From Pseudomonadota bacterium (GTDB lineage Bacteria > Pseudomonadota > Gammaproteobacteria > Burkholderiales > Thiobacillaceae): DNA of 50,869 bases. The DNA lies in assembly GCA_021811235.1 (NCBI GenBank), contig JAJZPG010000019.1, positions 1-50,869 on the forward strand, written 5' to 3'. This document shows, piece by piece, positions 29,930 through 40,812 of the stretch (positions are counted from its first letter, which is position 1; the number at the start of each line of letters is the position of its first letter). Under the pieces are notes generated by a model that saw only the letters and a program-made list of their open reading frames with translations, did no database searches and was not told the DNA's origin. A program made the position numbers and the translations under genes.

Positions 29930-30738
29930 TCCTGGTCAACGGCCAGGCGGCGGACCACCTCGATGTGCGGGACCGGGGGCTGGCCTATGGCGACGGCGTG
30001 TTCCGCACGCTGCGCACCGCGGACGGCCAGCCGCTATGGTGGCGCGACCATTACGCCAAGCTCGCTGCCGACTGCGCCGCGCTGGCGCTGGATGTGCCCG
30101 ACGCGGCCGTCCTGCTGGCTGAAGTGTGCCGGGTGGCGGAGGCCGGGGAGGGCGTGGTCAAGCTCATCGTCACGCGTGGAACCGGCGCGCGCGGCTATAT
30201 GCCACCGCGCGGGCGGCCCGTCACCCGTATCGTATTGTCCGCCCCCTTGCCGGCGCATGCCCGTGCCGAGGCGCAGGAGGCCATCGCCGCGCGCTGGTGC
30301 AGCCTGCGCCTCGGGCGGCAGCCGCGGCTGGCCGGGGTCAAGCACCTTAACCGGCTGGAAAACGTGCTGGCGCGTGCCGAGTGGGACGATCCGGCCATTT
30401 TCGAAGGCATCCTGTGCGACGACGAAGGCCTGCTGGTCGGCGGCGTGACGAGCAACCTGTTCTGGGTCAGCGAAGGCGTGCTGTTCACGCCAGACGTGAG
30501 CCAGTGCGGCGTGGCCGGGGTGGCGCGGACGCGCCTGTTGCGCGCCGCCGGGCGCCGCGGCATCCCGGCCCGTATCGACCGATTCCTGCCAGCCGCTATA
30601 CTCGCTGCCGACGAGGTCATGATCTGCAACAGCGTCCTCGGCGTGCGCCGGGTGGCCCGGCTGGACGACACGAGCTGGGCGCCCGCGGGGTGGACCGACA
30701 TTTTGAACATTGCCTTGTATGAAGACCTTGTTGATTAA
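29926..30738 (+). CDS. pabC: Aminodeoxychorismate lyase
   Basis: PabC is a class IV PLP enzyme that eliminates pyruvate from aminodeoxychorismate to give p-aminobenzoate. The 270-residue protein has DRGLAYGDGVFRT near the N-terminus, the PLP lysine K139 in GVKHLNRLENVLAR, GILCDDEGLLVGGVTSNLFWV and the C-terminal ADEVMICNSVLGVRRV. ATG at 29926 overlaps the pabB stop by 4 bases, and its end overlaps mltG by 20 bases. This pabC-mltG-tmk-holB order is conserved in proteobacteria. Confidence 0.94.
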   Translation: MILVNGQAADHLDVRDRGLAYGDGVFRTLRTADGQPLWWRDHYAKLAADCAALALDVPDAAVLLAEVCRVAEAGEGVVKLIVTRGTGARGYMPPRGRPVTRIVLSAPLPAHARAEAQEAIAARWCSLRLGRQPRLAGVKHLNRLENVLARAEWDDPAIFEGILCDDEGLLVGGVTSNLFWVSEGVLFTPDVSQCGVAGVARTRLLRAAGRRGIPARIDRFLPAAILAADEVMICNSVLGVRRVARLDDTSWAPAGWTDILNIALYEDLVD

Positions 30739-31711
30739 GCGCCTGTTCGTGCTTGCGATCCTGGCCGCGCTGCTGCTGGCAGGCGGGCTGGCCTGGTACG
30801 GCAACCGGCCGCTCGCCATCGAGCCGCTGCCGAAGAACGTCAACGTGACGCCCGGCATGCATCTGAAAAGTCTGAGCGTGATGCTCGAACGCGAAGGCGT
30901 GGTCGGCAACGCCCAGGCGTTCTGGCTGCTCGGACGGCTGACCGGCAAGGGCGGCAAGATCAAGGTCGGCGTGTACACCCTGGACCAGCCGCTCACGCCG
31001 CTGGAACTCTACGGCAAGATCGAGCGTGGCGACGTCTCGCAGGCGATCGTGCAGTTCATCGAGGGCTGGAACTGGCGCGAGGTACGCGCCGCACTCGCCA
31101 GCCAGCCGCTGCTGCAGAACGACAGCGCCCGCATGAGCGAAGCCGAACTGATGCAGGCGATCGGCGCGGACGAGCGCCATCCCGAGGGCCTGCTGTTCCC
31201 CGACACCTATTTCTACGCCCCGCATACTTCCGACATCCAGGTGCTGCGCCGCGCCTACCGGCTGCAGCGAGACAAGCTGTTGGCCGCCTGGGAAGCCCGT
31301 GCGCCGGGCCTGCCCTACCAGACGCCCTACGAGGCGCTGATCATGGCGTCGATCGTGGAGAAGGAAACCGGCGCGGCGTTCGAGCGTCCGATGATCGCCG
31401 GCGTCTTCATCAACCGGCTCAAGCTGGGCATGCGCCTGCAGACCGATCCCACCGTGATCTACGGGGTGGGCGAGCGCTTCGACGGCAACCTGCGCAAAAT
31501 CGATTTGCAGACCGACACGCCGTACAACACCTACACCCGTGCCGGGCTGCCGCCGACGCCGATCGCGATGCCGAGCGAGGCCGCGATTCAGGCCGCGCTC
31601 AATCCGGCGAAGACCGATGCCCTGTACTTCGTCGCACGCGGCGACGGCACGCATGTCTTTTCCAGCAATCTCCAGGCGCACAACCGCGCGGTGAACCGGT
31701 ACCAGAAATGA
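30719..31711 (+). CDS. mltG: Endolytic murein transglycosylase
   Basis: MltG cleaves nascent glycan strands and is thought to terminate peptidoglycan polymerisation. The 330-residue protein has one N-terminal membrane anchor (~9-27, inside-out), a LysM-like segment (~35-105) and the YceG catalytic domain with E214 in ASIVEKETG, equivalent to E218 of E. coli. The conserved [17 protein letters not shown] and [17 protein letters not shown] follow. ATG at 30719 is preferred to a TTG nine bases upstream. It starts inside pabC and overlaps tmk by 4 bases. Confidence 0.95.
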   Translation: MKTLLIKRLFVLAILAALLLAGGLAWYGNRPLAIEPLPKNVNVTPGMHLKSLSVMLEREGVVGNAQAFWLLGRLTGKGGKIKVGVYTLDQPLTPLELYGKIERGDVSQAIVQFIEGWNWREVRAALASQPLLQNDSARMSEAELMQAIGADERHPEGLLFPDTYFYAPHTSDIQVLRRAYRLQRDKLLAAWEARAPGLPYQTPYEALIMASIVEKETGAAFERPMIAGVFINRLKLGMRLQTDPTVIYGVGERFDGNLRKIDLQTDTPYNTYTRAGLPPTPIAMPSEAAIQAALNPAKTDALYFVARGDGTHVFSSNLQAHNRAVNRYQK

Positions 31712-32322
31712 GCACGCAGGGAAGATTCATCACCTTGGAAGGCGTCGACGGTGCCGGCAAGAGCACCCATCTGGGCTTCGTCGCCGACTGGCTGCGCCAG
31801 CAGGGCAGGGAAGTCGTCGTCACCCGCGAGCCCGGCGGCACGCCGCTCGGCGAAACCCTGCGCGAACTCTTGCTGCATCGCGAGATGGACGCCGACACCG
31901 AACTGCTCCTGATGTTCGCCGCGCGCCGGCAGCATCTGGCCGAACTGATCCTGCCGGCGCTGGCACGCGGTGCCTGGGTGGTGTCTGACCGCTTCACCGA
32001 CGCCAGTTACGCCTACCAGTGCGGTGGCCGCGGGATTGCGGCCGAGCGCATCGCCGCGCTGGAAGCCTGGGTGCAGCGCGGCTTCGCCCCCGACCTCACC
32101 CTGCTGTTCGACGTCCCGCCCGAGGTGGCGGAGGCGCGCCGCTCGGCCGCCCGTACCGCCGACCGCTTCGAGCGTGAGGCCGACAGCTTCTTCAACCGTG
32201 TGCGCAACGCCTATCTCGATCGCGCCCGCGCCGAACCGGCACGCATCCATGTCCTCGATGCGCGCCAATCCATCGAGGCGCTGCGGACCGAAATCGGCCA
32301 GCTGCTGCAGGGACTGGCGTGA
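31708..32322 (+). CDS. tmk: Thymidylate kinase
   Basis: This enzyme phosphorylates dTMP to dTDP for DNA synthesis. The 204-residue protein has the P-loop GVDGAGKST (12-20), the substrate-binding [11 protein letters not shown] and the DRF motif in [14 protein letters not shown]. The lid region around RTADRFERE carries the basic residues of the E. coli-type enzyme. It overlaps mltG and holB by 4 bases each, so the three are translated together. Confidence 0.97.
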   Translation: MSTQGRFITLEGVDGAGKSTHLGFVADWLRQQGREVVVTREPGGTPLGETLRELLLHREMDADTELLLMFAARRQHLAELILPALARGAWVVSDRFTDASYAYQCGGRGIAAERIAALEAWVQRGFAPDLTLLFDVPPEVAEARRSAARTADRFEREADSFFNRVRNAYLDRARAEPARIHVLDARQSIEALRTEIGQLLQGLA

Positions 32323-33302
32323 GCGCACCGTATCCCTGGCTGGACGCCCCGTGGCAGCGCCTGCTGGCGACCCGCACACGTCCTGCGCAGGCGCTGCTGC
32401 TGGCCGGCCCGCGCGGGGTCGGCAAGAGCGAGCTGGCGCAGGCGTGGGCGCAGGCGCTGCTGTGCGAGGCGCCGCAGCCCGACGGTGCGGCCTGCGGCCA
32501 GTGCCCGGCCTGCCACTGGTTCGAGACCGGTGCGCATCCCGATTTTCGCCTGGTCACCCTGCAGGAAAAGACCGGCAAGGAGGACGAAACCCGCATGGCG
32601 ACGACGATCGAGGTCGACCAGGCACGCGAGGCGGTCGATTTCGTCCAGTTGTCCACCTACCGGGCGGGTTTCCGGGTGGTGCTGGTCGATCCGGCGGACA
32701 GCCTCAACCTGGCGGCGGCCAACGCCCTGTTAAAGGTGTTGGAGGAACCGCCGTTAAATACGGTATTCGTGCTGGTGTCGGATCAGCCACGGCGGCTGTT
32801 GCCGACCATCCGCAGCCGCTGCACCCGGCTCGACATCGGCCTGCCGCCAGCCGAACAGGCGGCCGCCTGGCTGGCCGGGCAGGGGGTGGACGATGCCGCA
32901 GACCTGCTGGCGCTGTCCGGCGGTACGCCGCTCGATGCGCAGCGATTTGCCGAGAGTGGCGATCTGGACGAGCGGCGCAGCGTGCTGGAAGGCCTGGCGC
33001 GTCCCGACCGCCTCGATCCGGTGACCTTGGGCGAACGCTGGAAGGCGGTCAGTCCGCAGACCTGGCACAACGTCGCGTACAAGTGGCTGGGCGACTTGCT
33101 GGCAGTGAGGCTTGCGGGCAGCGTGCAGTTCAACCGCGATTTCGCCGAGGTGCTGGCGGGACTGGGCAAGAAGGCGGATCTGGCGAAATTGCTGGCGCTC
33201 GCCCGCACGCAGGCAAACGAGGGCAGGACGCTGACGCATCCGCTCAACCGGGCCTTGCAGCTGGAAGCCTGGCTGGCGCAGTACCGGCACGTATTTGATT
33301 AA
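32319..33302 (+). CDS. holB: DNA polymerase III subunit delta'
   Basis: The delta' subunit is part of the sliding-clamp loader. The 327-residue AAA+ protein has a P-loop-like [10 protein letters not shown] (30-39) and the zinc module C49, C59, C62, C65 (CGQCPAC). It also has [32 protein letters not shown] with the SRC motif of clamp-loader subunits. GTG at 32319 overlaps the tmk stop by 4 bases. Position between tmk and pilZ is conserved in beta- and gammaproteobacteria. Confidence 0.95.
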   Translation: MSAPYPWLDAPWQRLLATRTRPAQALLLAGPRGVGKSELAQAWAQALLCEAPQPDGAACGQCPACHWFETGAHPDFRLVTLQEKTGKEDETRMATTIEVDQAREAVDFVQLSTYRAGFRVVLVDPADSLNLAAANALLKVLEEPPLNTVFVLVSDQPRRLLPTIRSRCTRLDIGLPPAEQAAAWLAGQGVDDAADLLALSGGTPLDAQRFAESGDLDERRSVLEGLARPDRLDPVTLGERWKAVSPQTWHNVAYKWLGDLLAVRLAGSVQFNRDFAEVLAGLGKKADLAKLLALARTQANEGRTLTHPLNRALQLEAWLAQYRHVFD

Positions 33303-33313
33303 GAGAGTCGATC

Positions 33314-33685
33314 ATGAATGCAGCACTCAACGATATGGCAGGTCAGGTCCGCCCCGGCGTGCTGTCGCTGTCGATCAAGGAAAAGTCCGCGCTGTTCGCC
33401 GCCTACATGCCTTTCATCAAGGGCGGCGGCCTCTTCATCCCGACCAACAAGCAATACAAGATGGGCGAGGAAGTGTTCATGCTACTGACGCTGATGGAAG
33501 ATCCCGCCAAACTGCCGGTCTCCGGCAAGGTGGTGTGGGTGACGCCGTCGGGCGCGCACGGCAGCCGCACCCAGGGGGTGGGCGTGCAGTTCGCCTTCAA
33601 CGAAAGCGGCAAGGCGGCGCAGAACAAGATTGAAGGTTTGCTCGGCGGTTCGCTAAAATCGGTGCGTCCGACTCATACCATGTAG
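33314..33685 (+). CDS. pilZ: PilZ-domain protein
   Basis: This 123-residue PilZ protein of the type needed for type IV pilus assembly ends the tmk-holB-pilZ block as in Pseudomonas and Xanthomonas. The beta-barrel is recognisable (KGGGLFIPTNKQYKMGEEVFMLLTLMEDPAKLPVSGKVVWVTP ... GVGVQF). The RxxxR and D/NxSxxG motifs that bind cyclic di-GMP in classical PilZ domains are not evident. Like P. aeruginosa PilZ, it may therefore act by protein contact rather than by binding the nucleotide. It lies 11 bases after holB. A long inverted repeat begins one base after its stop. Confidence 0.9.
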   Translation: MNAALNDMAGQVRPGVLSLSIKEKSALFAAYMPFIKGGGLFIPTNKQYKMGEEVFMLLTLMEDPAKLPVSGKVVWVTPSGAHGSRTQGVGVQFAFNESGKAAQNKIEGLLGGSLKSVRPTHTM

Positions 33686-33765
33686 CAGGTGCAAGATTCA
33701 AGTTGCAAGAGCGGTGCTTCGCACCTGCAAGAATCTTGTATCTTGCAACTTGAGCCTTGTACCTG
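33686..33765. repeat. Long imperfect inverted repeat between pilZ and tatD
   Basis: Arms of 24 bases (33686-33709 and 33742-33765) match at 21 of 24 positions. Inside are a perfect GGTGC-TTC-GCACC hairpin (33713-33725) and an alternative pairing of CAAGATTC (33692-33699) with GAATCTTG (33731-33738). It fills almost the whole gap, starting one base after the pilZ stop and ending two bases before the tatD start. Confidence 0.8.
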
Positions 33766-33767
33766 AA

Positions 33768-34541
33768 ATGTTCATCGACTCCCACTGCCATATCAATTTT
33801 CCCGATCTCGCCGGCAAGCTGCCCGAGGTGTTCGATCTCATGGCGGCCAACCAGGTGAGCCATGCGCTGTGCATCGGCGTGGAACTGGAAAAATTCCCCG
33901 AGATCCGCGCGCTCGCCGAGACCTATCCCAACGTGTATGCCTCGGTCGGCGTCCATCCCGACCACGAGGATTGCACCGAGCCGACGGTGGACGAGCTGGT
34001 CGCGCTGGCCGACCACCCCAAGGTGGTGGCGATCGGCGAGACCGGGCTGGATTATTTCCGCCTCACCGGCGATCTCGAATGGCAGCGCGAGCGCTTCCGC
34101 ACCCATATCCGCGCAGCGAAACTCAGCAGGAAGCCGCTGGTGATCCATACACGCGCCGCGGCCGACGACACGCTGCGCATCATGCGCGAGGAAAACGCGG
34201 GCGAGGCGAGCGGGGTGATGCACTGCTTCACCGAAAGTCTGGCAGTGGCGGAAGCGGCGATCGAACTCGGCTTCTACATTTCCTTCTCGGGCATCGTCAC
34301 CTTCAAGAACGCGGCGTCGCTGCGCGAGGTCGCGGCGGCGATTCCGCTCGAGCGCATGCTGATCGAGACCGATGCGCCCTACCTCGCGCCGGTGCCGCAT
34401 CGCGGTCAGACCAACCAGCCGGGTTTCGTCAAGCACGTGGCGGAGGAAATCGCGCGGGTGCGCGGCATTGCGGTCGAAGCGGTGGGCGACGCCACCAGCG
34501 AGAACTTCTTCCGCCTGTTCGCCGCCGCCCGGCCGCACTGA
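33768..34541 (+). CDS. TatD-family metal-dependent hydrolase
   Basis: This 257-residue TIM-barrel deoxyribonuclease or hydrolase belongs to the TatD/YcfH family. Metal ligands are visible: H6 and H8 (DSHCHI), E91 (AIGETGLDY), a histidine in VIHTRAA and the aspartate in IETDAPYLAP. E. coli TatD has 3'-5' exonuclease activity, while YcfH lies after holB as here, so this is probably the YcfH orthologue. ATG at 33768 directly follows the inverted repeat; no separate promoter is clear. It is convergent with dnaJ, with a 7-bp hairpin lacking a T-run at 34551-34569. Confidence 0.93.
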   Translation: MFIDSHCHINFPDLAGKLPEVFDLMAANQVSHALCIGVELEKFPEIRALAETYPNVYASVGVHPDHEDCTEPTVDELVALADHPKVVAIGETGLDYFRLTGDLEWQRERFRTHIRAAKLSRKPLVIHTRAAADDTLRIMREENAGEASGVMHCFTESLAVAEAAIELGFYISFSGIVTFKNAASLREVAAAIPLERMLIETDAPYLAPVPHRGQTNQPGFVKHVAEEIARVRGIAVEAVGDATSENFFRLFAAARPH

Positions 34542-34559
34542 AGCGGCGGGCAGCCAGGT

Positions 34560-35678
34560 TTACTGGCTGAAGAAGGACTTCACTTTGTCCATGAAGGACT
34601 GGGCGCGCGGGTTGTTGTTGCGTCCCGGGCTCAGCGCCTCGAACTCGCGCAGCAGTTCGCGCTGACGATCGGACAGGTTCACCGGCGTTTCCACCAGCAT
34701 GTGGCACAGCAGGTCGCCCGGTGCGTGGCTGCGCACGCCCTTGATGCCCTTGCCGCGCAGGCGGAACACCTTGCCGGACTGCGTTTCGGCCGGGATCTTG
34801 ATCTTGGCGTGGCCCTCCAGCGTGGGAATCTCGACCTCGCCGCCGAGCGCGGCGGTGGCGAAGCTGATCGGCATTTCGCAATGCAGGTCGTCGCCGTCGC
34901 GCTTGAACACCGGGTGTTCCTTGAGGTGGATCACCACGTAGAGGTCGCCCGGCGGGCCGCCGTTGACGCCGGCTTCGCCTTCTCCGGCCAGCCGGATGCG
35001 GTCGCCGTTGTCGACCCCGGCGGGGATCTTCACCGACAGCGTCTTGTGTTTCTTGATGCGGCCTTCGCCATGGCAGCTGGGGCAGGGGTCGGACACCATC
35101 TTGCCGGTGCCGCCGCAGCGCGGGCAGGTCTGCTGCACCGAGAAGAAGCCCTGCTGGATGCGCACCTGGCCATGGCCGCCGCAGGTGGTGCAGGTGGTCG
35201 GCGTGGTGCCGGGCTTGGCGCCGCTGCCGTGGCAGGTGCCGCATTCTTCCAGTGTGGGGATGCGGATTTTGGTTTCGGTGCCGCGCGCGGCCTCTTCCAG
35301 CCCGATTTCCAGGTTATAGCGCAGGTCGGCGCCGCGATACACGCGGTCGCGGCGGTTGCCGCCCCCGCCGCCGAAGATGTCGCCGAAGATGTCGGAGAAG
35401 GCGTCGGAAAAGCCGCCGCCGCCGAATCCGCCGCCGCCCATGCCGGCCTGACCGTCGACACCGGCGTGGCCGAACTGGTCGTAGGCGGCGCGCTTGTCGG
35501 CGTCGGATAGCACTTCATAGGCCAGCTTGGCTTCCTTGAATTTCTCCTCCGCGCCCTTGTCGTCCGGGTTGCGGTCAGGATGGTGCTTCATGGCCAGCTT
35601 GCGGTAGGCCTTCTTGATTTCTTCGTCCGAGGCGTTCTTGGCGACGCCGAGGACTTCGTAATAGTCGCGTTTGCTCAT
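34560..35678 (-). CDS. dnaJ: Co-chaperone DnaJ
   Basis: DnaJ delivers unfolded proteins to DnaK and stimulates its ATPase. The 372-residue type I protein has a J-domain with H33-P34-D35, a glycine-rich linker (~75-110) and four CXXCXGXG zinc repeats ([32 protein letters not shown]). The C-terminal substrate-binding domain is complete. It is the last gene of the heat-shock operon, separated from dnaK by an imperfect inverted repeat. The stop lies inside a short hairpin shared with the convergent tatD gene. Confidence 0.97.
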   Translation of the reverse strand: MSKRDYYEVLGVAKNASDEEIKKAYRKLAMKHHPDRNPDDKGAEEKFKEAKLAYEVLSDADKRAAYDQFGHAGVDGQAGMGGGGFGGGGFSDAFSDIFGDIFGGGGGNRRDRVYRGADLRYNLEIGLEEAARGTETKIRIPTLEECGTCHGSGAKPGTTPTTCTTCGGHGQVRIQQGFFSVQQTCPRCGGTGKMVSDPCPSCHGEGRIKKHKTLSVKIPAGVDNGDRIRLAGEGEAGVNGGPPGDLYVVIHLKEHPVFKRDGDDLHCEMPISFATAALGGEVEIPTLEGHAKIKIPAETQSGKVFRLRGKGIKGVRSHAPGDLLCHMLVETPVNLSDRQRELLREFEALSPGRNNNPRAQSFMDKVKSFFSQ

Positions 35679-35686
35679 TGTTTGCA

Positions 35687-35795
35687 GGGGCTAGGAACTA
35701 GGATTTAGGGGCTAGGGGATGAGGGGCCGGGGAAAAAAGGAAAGGCCGCGCGCAGCGCGACCCTCCCTAGATCCTAGCCCCTAACTCCTAACCCC
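35687..35795. repeat. Imperfect inverted repeat between dnaK and dnaJ
   Basis: The 117-base gap carries CTAGG/TTAGG-rich arms (about 35687-35722 and 35761-35795) that can fold back on each other imperfectly, with a GC-rich loop containing CGCGCGCAGCGCG. Motifs such as GGGGCTAGG recur within each arm. It is a different sequence from the pilZ-tatD repeat but has the same style and gap-filling position. Confidence 0.65.
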
Positions 35796-37712
<1,917 letters not shown>

Positions 37713-37800
37713 GATGCGTTCCTTCTAAGTAAGGTTGAATTGAGTGGGATATGGGGGAGGGCGGCGCGATTTCAAGTTCGGCCGCAGGATCCTTCTCGGC

Positions 37801-38325
37801 TCAGCCGCCCGGGCCCTTGGAAACCATCACCAGCGCAGGCCGCAGCGTGCGCTCGTTGAGGCGATAGCCCTTCTGCAGCACCGTCACCACCGTGTTGGCG
37901 GGCTGGTCGGAGTCGACCATCTGGATCGCCTGATGCTGGTGGGGGTCGAATTTTTCGCCCATCGGATCGACGTCGGCGAGGTTGAACTTGCCGAAGGCGG
38001 CGACCAGCTGCTTGAGCGTCAGCTCGACCCCGCTCTTGAGCGTTTCGACGCTCGGCGACGCATCGGCCAGCGCGGCCTCGAGGCTGTCCTTCACCGCCAG
38101 CAACTCGCCGGCGAAGCTTTCCACCGCGAACTTGCGCGCCTTGTCGACATCCTCAGCCGCGCGGCGGCGCATGTTCTCGGTTTCCGCCTTGGCGCGCAGC
38201 CAGGCGTCGTGATGCTCGGCCGCCGCGAGTTCCGCTGCCTTTAGTAGCTCTTCCAGGCTGGGCATGGTTTCCTTTTCGGGCTGGGTGTCGGCCGGGTTCG
38301 TGCCGCTTTTGATTTCGTCCTGCAT
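37801..38325 (-). CDS. grpE: Nucleotide exchange factor GrpE
   Basis: GrpE releases ADP from DnaK. At 174 residues it has the long N-terminal coiled-coil ([45 protein letters not shown]) and the C-terminal beta-domain with [19 protein letters not shown] and [19 protein letters not shown]. The frame is open to 38430, but ATG at 38325 is chosen because GGGAG lies 8 bases before it and the sigma-32 promoter (38353-38380) would otherwise fall inside the gene. Confidence 0.95.
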   Translation of the reverse strand: MQDEIKSGTNPADTQPEKETMPSLEELLKAAELAAAEHHDAWLRAKAETENMRRRAAEDVDKARKFAVESFAGELLAVKDSLEAALADASPSVETLKSGVELTLKQLVAAFGKFNLADVDPMGEKFDPHQHQAIQMVDSDQPANTVVTVLQKGYRLNERTLRPALVMVSKGPGG

Positions 38326-38352
38326 GTGTGCTCCCAATTGGTCCTCGGGCGC

Positions 38353-38380
38353 AGATGAGGGCGAAAGACGGGGCTTCAAG
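38353..38380 (-). promoter_or_regulatory. Sigma-32-type heat-shock promoter of grpE-dnaK-dnaJ
   Basis: On the minus strand CTTGAAG (38374-38380) is followed after 12 bases by CCCTCATCT (38353-38361), close to the CTTGAAA / CCCCATNT consensus of RpoH promoters. It sits 28 bases upstream of the grpE start, which is the expected place. Confidence 0.7.
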
Positions 38381-38436
38381 GGGGAAGGCGCATTTTTTCC
38401 TGCTGCCGGCGAACACGCCCGGATGCGCATTTCAAT

Positions 38437-38465
38437 TTGCCGCCCGTGGGCGCTTCCGGTATGAT
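38437..38465 (+). promoter_or_regulatory. Promoter of tRNA-Ser
   Basis: TTGCCG (38437-38442) and TATGAT (38460-38465) are separated by 17 bases, with the start expected near 38472, 5 bases before the mature tRNA. Confidence 0.75.
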
Positions 38466-38476
38466 GCGCCGCTCTC

Positions 38477-38567
38477 GGAGAGGTGGATGAGTGGTTTAAG
38501 TCGCACGCCTGGAAAGCGTGTTCAGGATAATATCCTGACGGGGGTTCGAATCCCCCCCTCTCCGCCA
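38477..38567 (+). tRNA. tRNA-Ser (GGA)
   Basis: This is a 91-base class II tRNA with CCA encoded. The acceptor stem is GGAGAGG paired with CCTCTCC, the anticodon loop CTGGAAA has anticodon GGA, the long variable arm is TTCAGGATAATATCCTGA, and the T-arm is GGGGGTTCGAATCCCCC. It ends 5 bases before the end of a convergent gene. Confidence 0.97.
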
Positions 38568-38571
38568 GAAT

Positions 38572-39039
38572 TCAATCCCGTCCGTCTTCCTCGCTCCGGC
38601 CTTGCTGGTTTTCCGCCAGGGAAACGTCCCAGGGATCGTAGGTCCCCACGTTCCAAAGATGCCCTTCCGGGTCGTAGCAGCTGAAGCCGCGCCCACCGTA
38701 TTCCTCATCCTTGATCGCGATGGCGAGTTTTGCTCCCGACGCAATGGCGCGGGCGTAGACGGCATCCGCATCCTCCACGATGAGATAGGGCGACTGGGTT
38801 TCCGCTCCGCCGACCTCATCGGGTTGCCTGATCAGGCGTCCCCATTCCGTTTCCCGGGTCGGTACCGAGGCCAGCATCACCATTCCGCTTCCGAGGACGA
38901 GTTGGGCGTGCGCAATGCTGCCGTCCGCGTTCGCATGGATCGCCTGTCGTTCGAAGCCGAAGACGGCGCAGAGCCAGTCGACCATGGCCGGAGCGTTGCG
39001 GTAGCGCAGGCAGGGGACGATGCCGGAGGCGGTATTCAT
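38572..39039 (-). CDS. VOC-superfamily protein, last gene of the ECF42 unit
   Basis: This 155-residue protein has the vicinal-oxygen-chelate (glyoxalase/bleomycin-resistance, PhnB-like) fold: two beta-alpha-beta-beta-beta halves around LRYRNAPAMVDWLCAVFGF and SPYLIVEDADAVYARAIASGAKLAI, ending in FSCYDPEGHLWNVGTYDPW. The Glu-containing EGHLW strand near the end is the usual metal- or ligand-site strand. ATG at 39039 overlaps the sigma-factor stop by 4 bases, so it is translated with the sigma factor. Its enzymatic role is unknown; similar proteins recur in clusters with ECF42 sigma factors. Confidence 0.88.
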   Translation of the reverse strand: MNTASGIVPCLRYRNAPAMVDWLCAVFGFERQAIHANADGSIAHAQLVLGSGMVMLASVPTRETEWGRLIRQPDEVGGAETQSPYLIVEDADAVYARAIASGAKLAIAIKDEEYGGRGFSCYDPEGHLWNVGTYDPWDVSLAENQQGRSEEDGRD

Positions 39040-40361
39040 GATGGGCTCCCGGCGGTGTCGGATGTCGGGTCGCTGCGGCCCGCACAGGCTGCAGCGCGCG
39101 CCAAGAGCAGGGCGCGTTCGCGGGCGTTGCGGGTGAGGGTGGCGGCGCGTTCGAATTCGGCACGGGCTTCGGCGACGCGGTCGAGGCGGGCGAGCAAATC
39201 GCCGCGGACGCTGGGCAGCAGGTGGTAGTTTTCCAGGCTGGGTTCGGCGAGCAGGGTGTCGACGATTTCCAGTCCTGCCGCCGGGCCGAATGCCATCGCC
39301 ACGGCCACGGCGCGATTGAGGGTGACGACCGGCGAAGGCGCGACCTGGGCGAGGGCGTCGTACAGCGCAGCGATGCGCGTCCAGTCGGTGGCTTCGGCCG
39401 TGGCGGCGCGCGCGTGGCAGGCTGCAATCGCAGCCTGCAGGGTATAGGGGCCGAGCGGGCCGGGCAACGATTCGGCGCGTTCGAGTGCAGCCAGGCCGCG
39501 CCGGATCAGCAGGCGGTCCCAGCGGGTGCGGTCCTGCTCGAGCAGCAGGATCGGCTCGCCTTTCGCGTCGACCCGCGCGGCGAGCCGCGATGCCTGGATT
39601 TCCATCAGGGCGACCAGACCATGCACTGCTGGCTCGTCCGGCATCAGCTCGGCCAGGATGCGGCCCAGGCGCAGCGCTTCTTCGCACAGCGCCGGGCGCA
39701 TCCAGTCATCGCCTGCGGTCGCCGAATAGCCCTCGTTGAAAATGAGATACACGACTTCGAGCACCGAAGCGAGGCGGCTCGCCAGATCCGCGCCACGCGG
39801 GATCTCGAACGGCACGTGGGCGGCGGCGAGCGTGCGTTTGGCGCGCACGATGCGCTGCGCGATGGTGGGCTCGGGCTTGAGGTAGGCGCGCGCGATCTCG
39901 TCGGTGGTCAGGCCGCCCATGATCCGCAGCGTCAGTGCGCTCCTCGCCTCGGGCGAAAGCACGGGATGGCAGGCGGTGAAGATCAGGCGCAGCATGTCGT
40001 CGCCGACTTCGTCGTCGAGTGCGGCGTCGACCATCTCGTTGAAGTCGGCCGTTGCGAGTTCGTGCTGGGCGTCGAGCTCGCGGCTGAGTTCGCTGTGTTT
40101 GGGCGCGACGAGCTTGTCGTGGCGCAGCCGGTCGAGCGCGCGGCGTTTGGCCGTGGTCATGAGCCAGGCGCCGGGGTTGTCGGGGATCCCGTTTGCCGGC
40201 CAGCTTTCCAGCGCCGCGACCAGCGCATCCTGCGCGAATTCCTCGGCGAGGCCCACGTCGCGCACCATGCGCGCGACACCGGCGACGACCTTGGCGGCCT
40301 CGATGTGCCAGATCGCCTCGACGGTCCGGGCCGCTTCGCTGCCCGGACTAGGTTCGTTCAT
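39036..40361 (-). CDS. ECF42-type RNA polymerase sigma factor with C-terminal extension
   Basis: This 441-residue protein has an ECF sigma core: region 2 at ~15-80 (MVRDVGLAEEFAQDALVAALESWP, GAWLMTTAKRRALDRLR) and region 4 at ~125-180 (GLTTDEIARAYLKPEPTIAQRIVRAKRTL). About 250 further residues form a helical, TPR-like domain characteristic of the ECF42 group (MEIQASRLAARVD ... LLLEQDRTRWDRLLI ... GPYTLQAAIAACHA). ECF42 members lack a classical anti-sigma factor, and the extension is needed for activity. ATG at 40361 gives the family-typical start; the frame is open to 40421. The three motif copies in this cluster suggest it activates its own operon. Confidence 0.93.
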   Translation of the reverse strand: MNEPSPGSEAARTVEAIWHIEAAKVVAGVARMVRDVGLAEEFAQDALVAALESWPANGIPDNPGAWLMTTAKRRALDRLRHDKLVAPKHSELSRELDAQHELATADFNEMVDAALDDEVGDDMLRLIFTACHPVLSPEARSALTLRIMGGLTTDEIARAYLKPEPTIAQRIVRAKRTLAAAHVPFEIPRGADLASRLASVLEVVYLIFNEGYSATAGDDWMRPALCEEALRLGRILAELMPDEPAVHGLVALMEIQASRLAARVDAKGEPILLLEQDRTRWDRLLIRRGLAALERAESLPGPLGPYTLQAAIAACHARAATAEATDWTRIAALYDALAQVAPSPVVTLNRAVAVAMAFGPAAGLEIVDTLLAEPSLENYHLLPSVRGDLLARLDRVAEARAEFERAATLTRNARERALLLARAAACAGRSDPTSDTAGSPS

Positions 40362-40440
40362 GGAGATTCGTCGCCTCTTCGGCCCGGTCGTCGAACCACA
40401 GGAAGGGGGGATGCGCTGCATCGGGTTCTCCCAGGCGGGA

Positions 40441-40800
40441 TCAAAGGCTGACCAGGGTCTTGAATCCGCCCCAGAACATGCGCTTGCCGTCGAAGGGCAG
40501 GGTTTCCGGATCCATCATGGCGGCCAGACGCGGGTCCTGCATGACCTTCGCGTTGATGCGGTCGCGGTCCTTGCGGGACTTGTACACGATCCAGGCAAAC
40601 ACCACGGTTTCGCCTTCCTTGAGCTTCACGCTCTGCGGAAACGAGGTGTGCTTGCCGGGCTTGACGTCATCGGCGACGCATTCGACGTATTCGAGCGCGC
40701 CGTGCTCGCGCCAGACCTTGCCCGCCTGGCGGGCCATGCGGCGATAGGCCGCCAGCTTGTCGGTGGGAACGGGGAGGATGAAACCGTCTACGTAGGGCAT
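40441..40800 (-). CDS. DUF1428 family protein
   Basis: This 119-residue protein belongs to the DUF1428 family, dimeric alpha-beta barrel-like: MPYVDGFILPVPTDKLAAYRRMA at the start, EYVECVADDV, VVFAWIVYKSRKDRDRIN and FDGKRMFWGGFKTLV at the end, all diagnostic of the family. Function is unknown. A strong ribosome site (AAGGAG) precedes ATG at 40800. It lies 12 bases after the VOC gene and 79 bases before the sigma-factor gene on the same strand. It is therefore probably co-transcribed from the promoter at 41418-41447. Confidence 0.9.
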   Translation of the reverse strand: MPYVDGFILPVPTDKLAAYRRMARQAGKVWREHGALEYVECVADDVKPGKHTSFPQSVKLKEGETVVFAWIVYKSRKDRDRINAKVMQDPRLAAMMDPETLPFDGKRMFWGGFKTLVSL

Positions 40801-40812
40801 GCTGATCTCCTT

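Noticed and set aside
34551-34569. 7-bp hairpin at the tatD-dnaJ convergence
   Set aside because: It lacks a T-run and overlaps the dnaJ stop codon; termination function cannot be supported.
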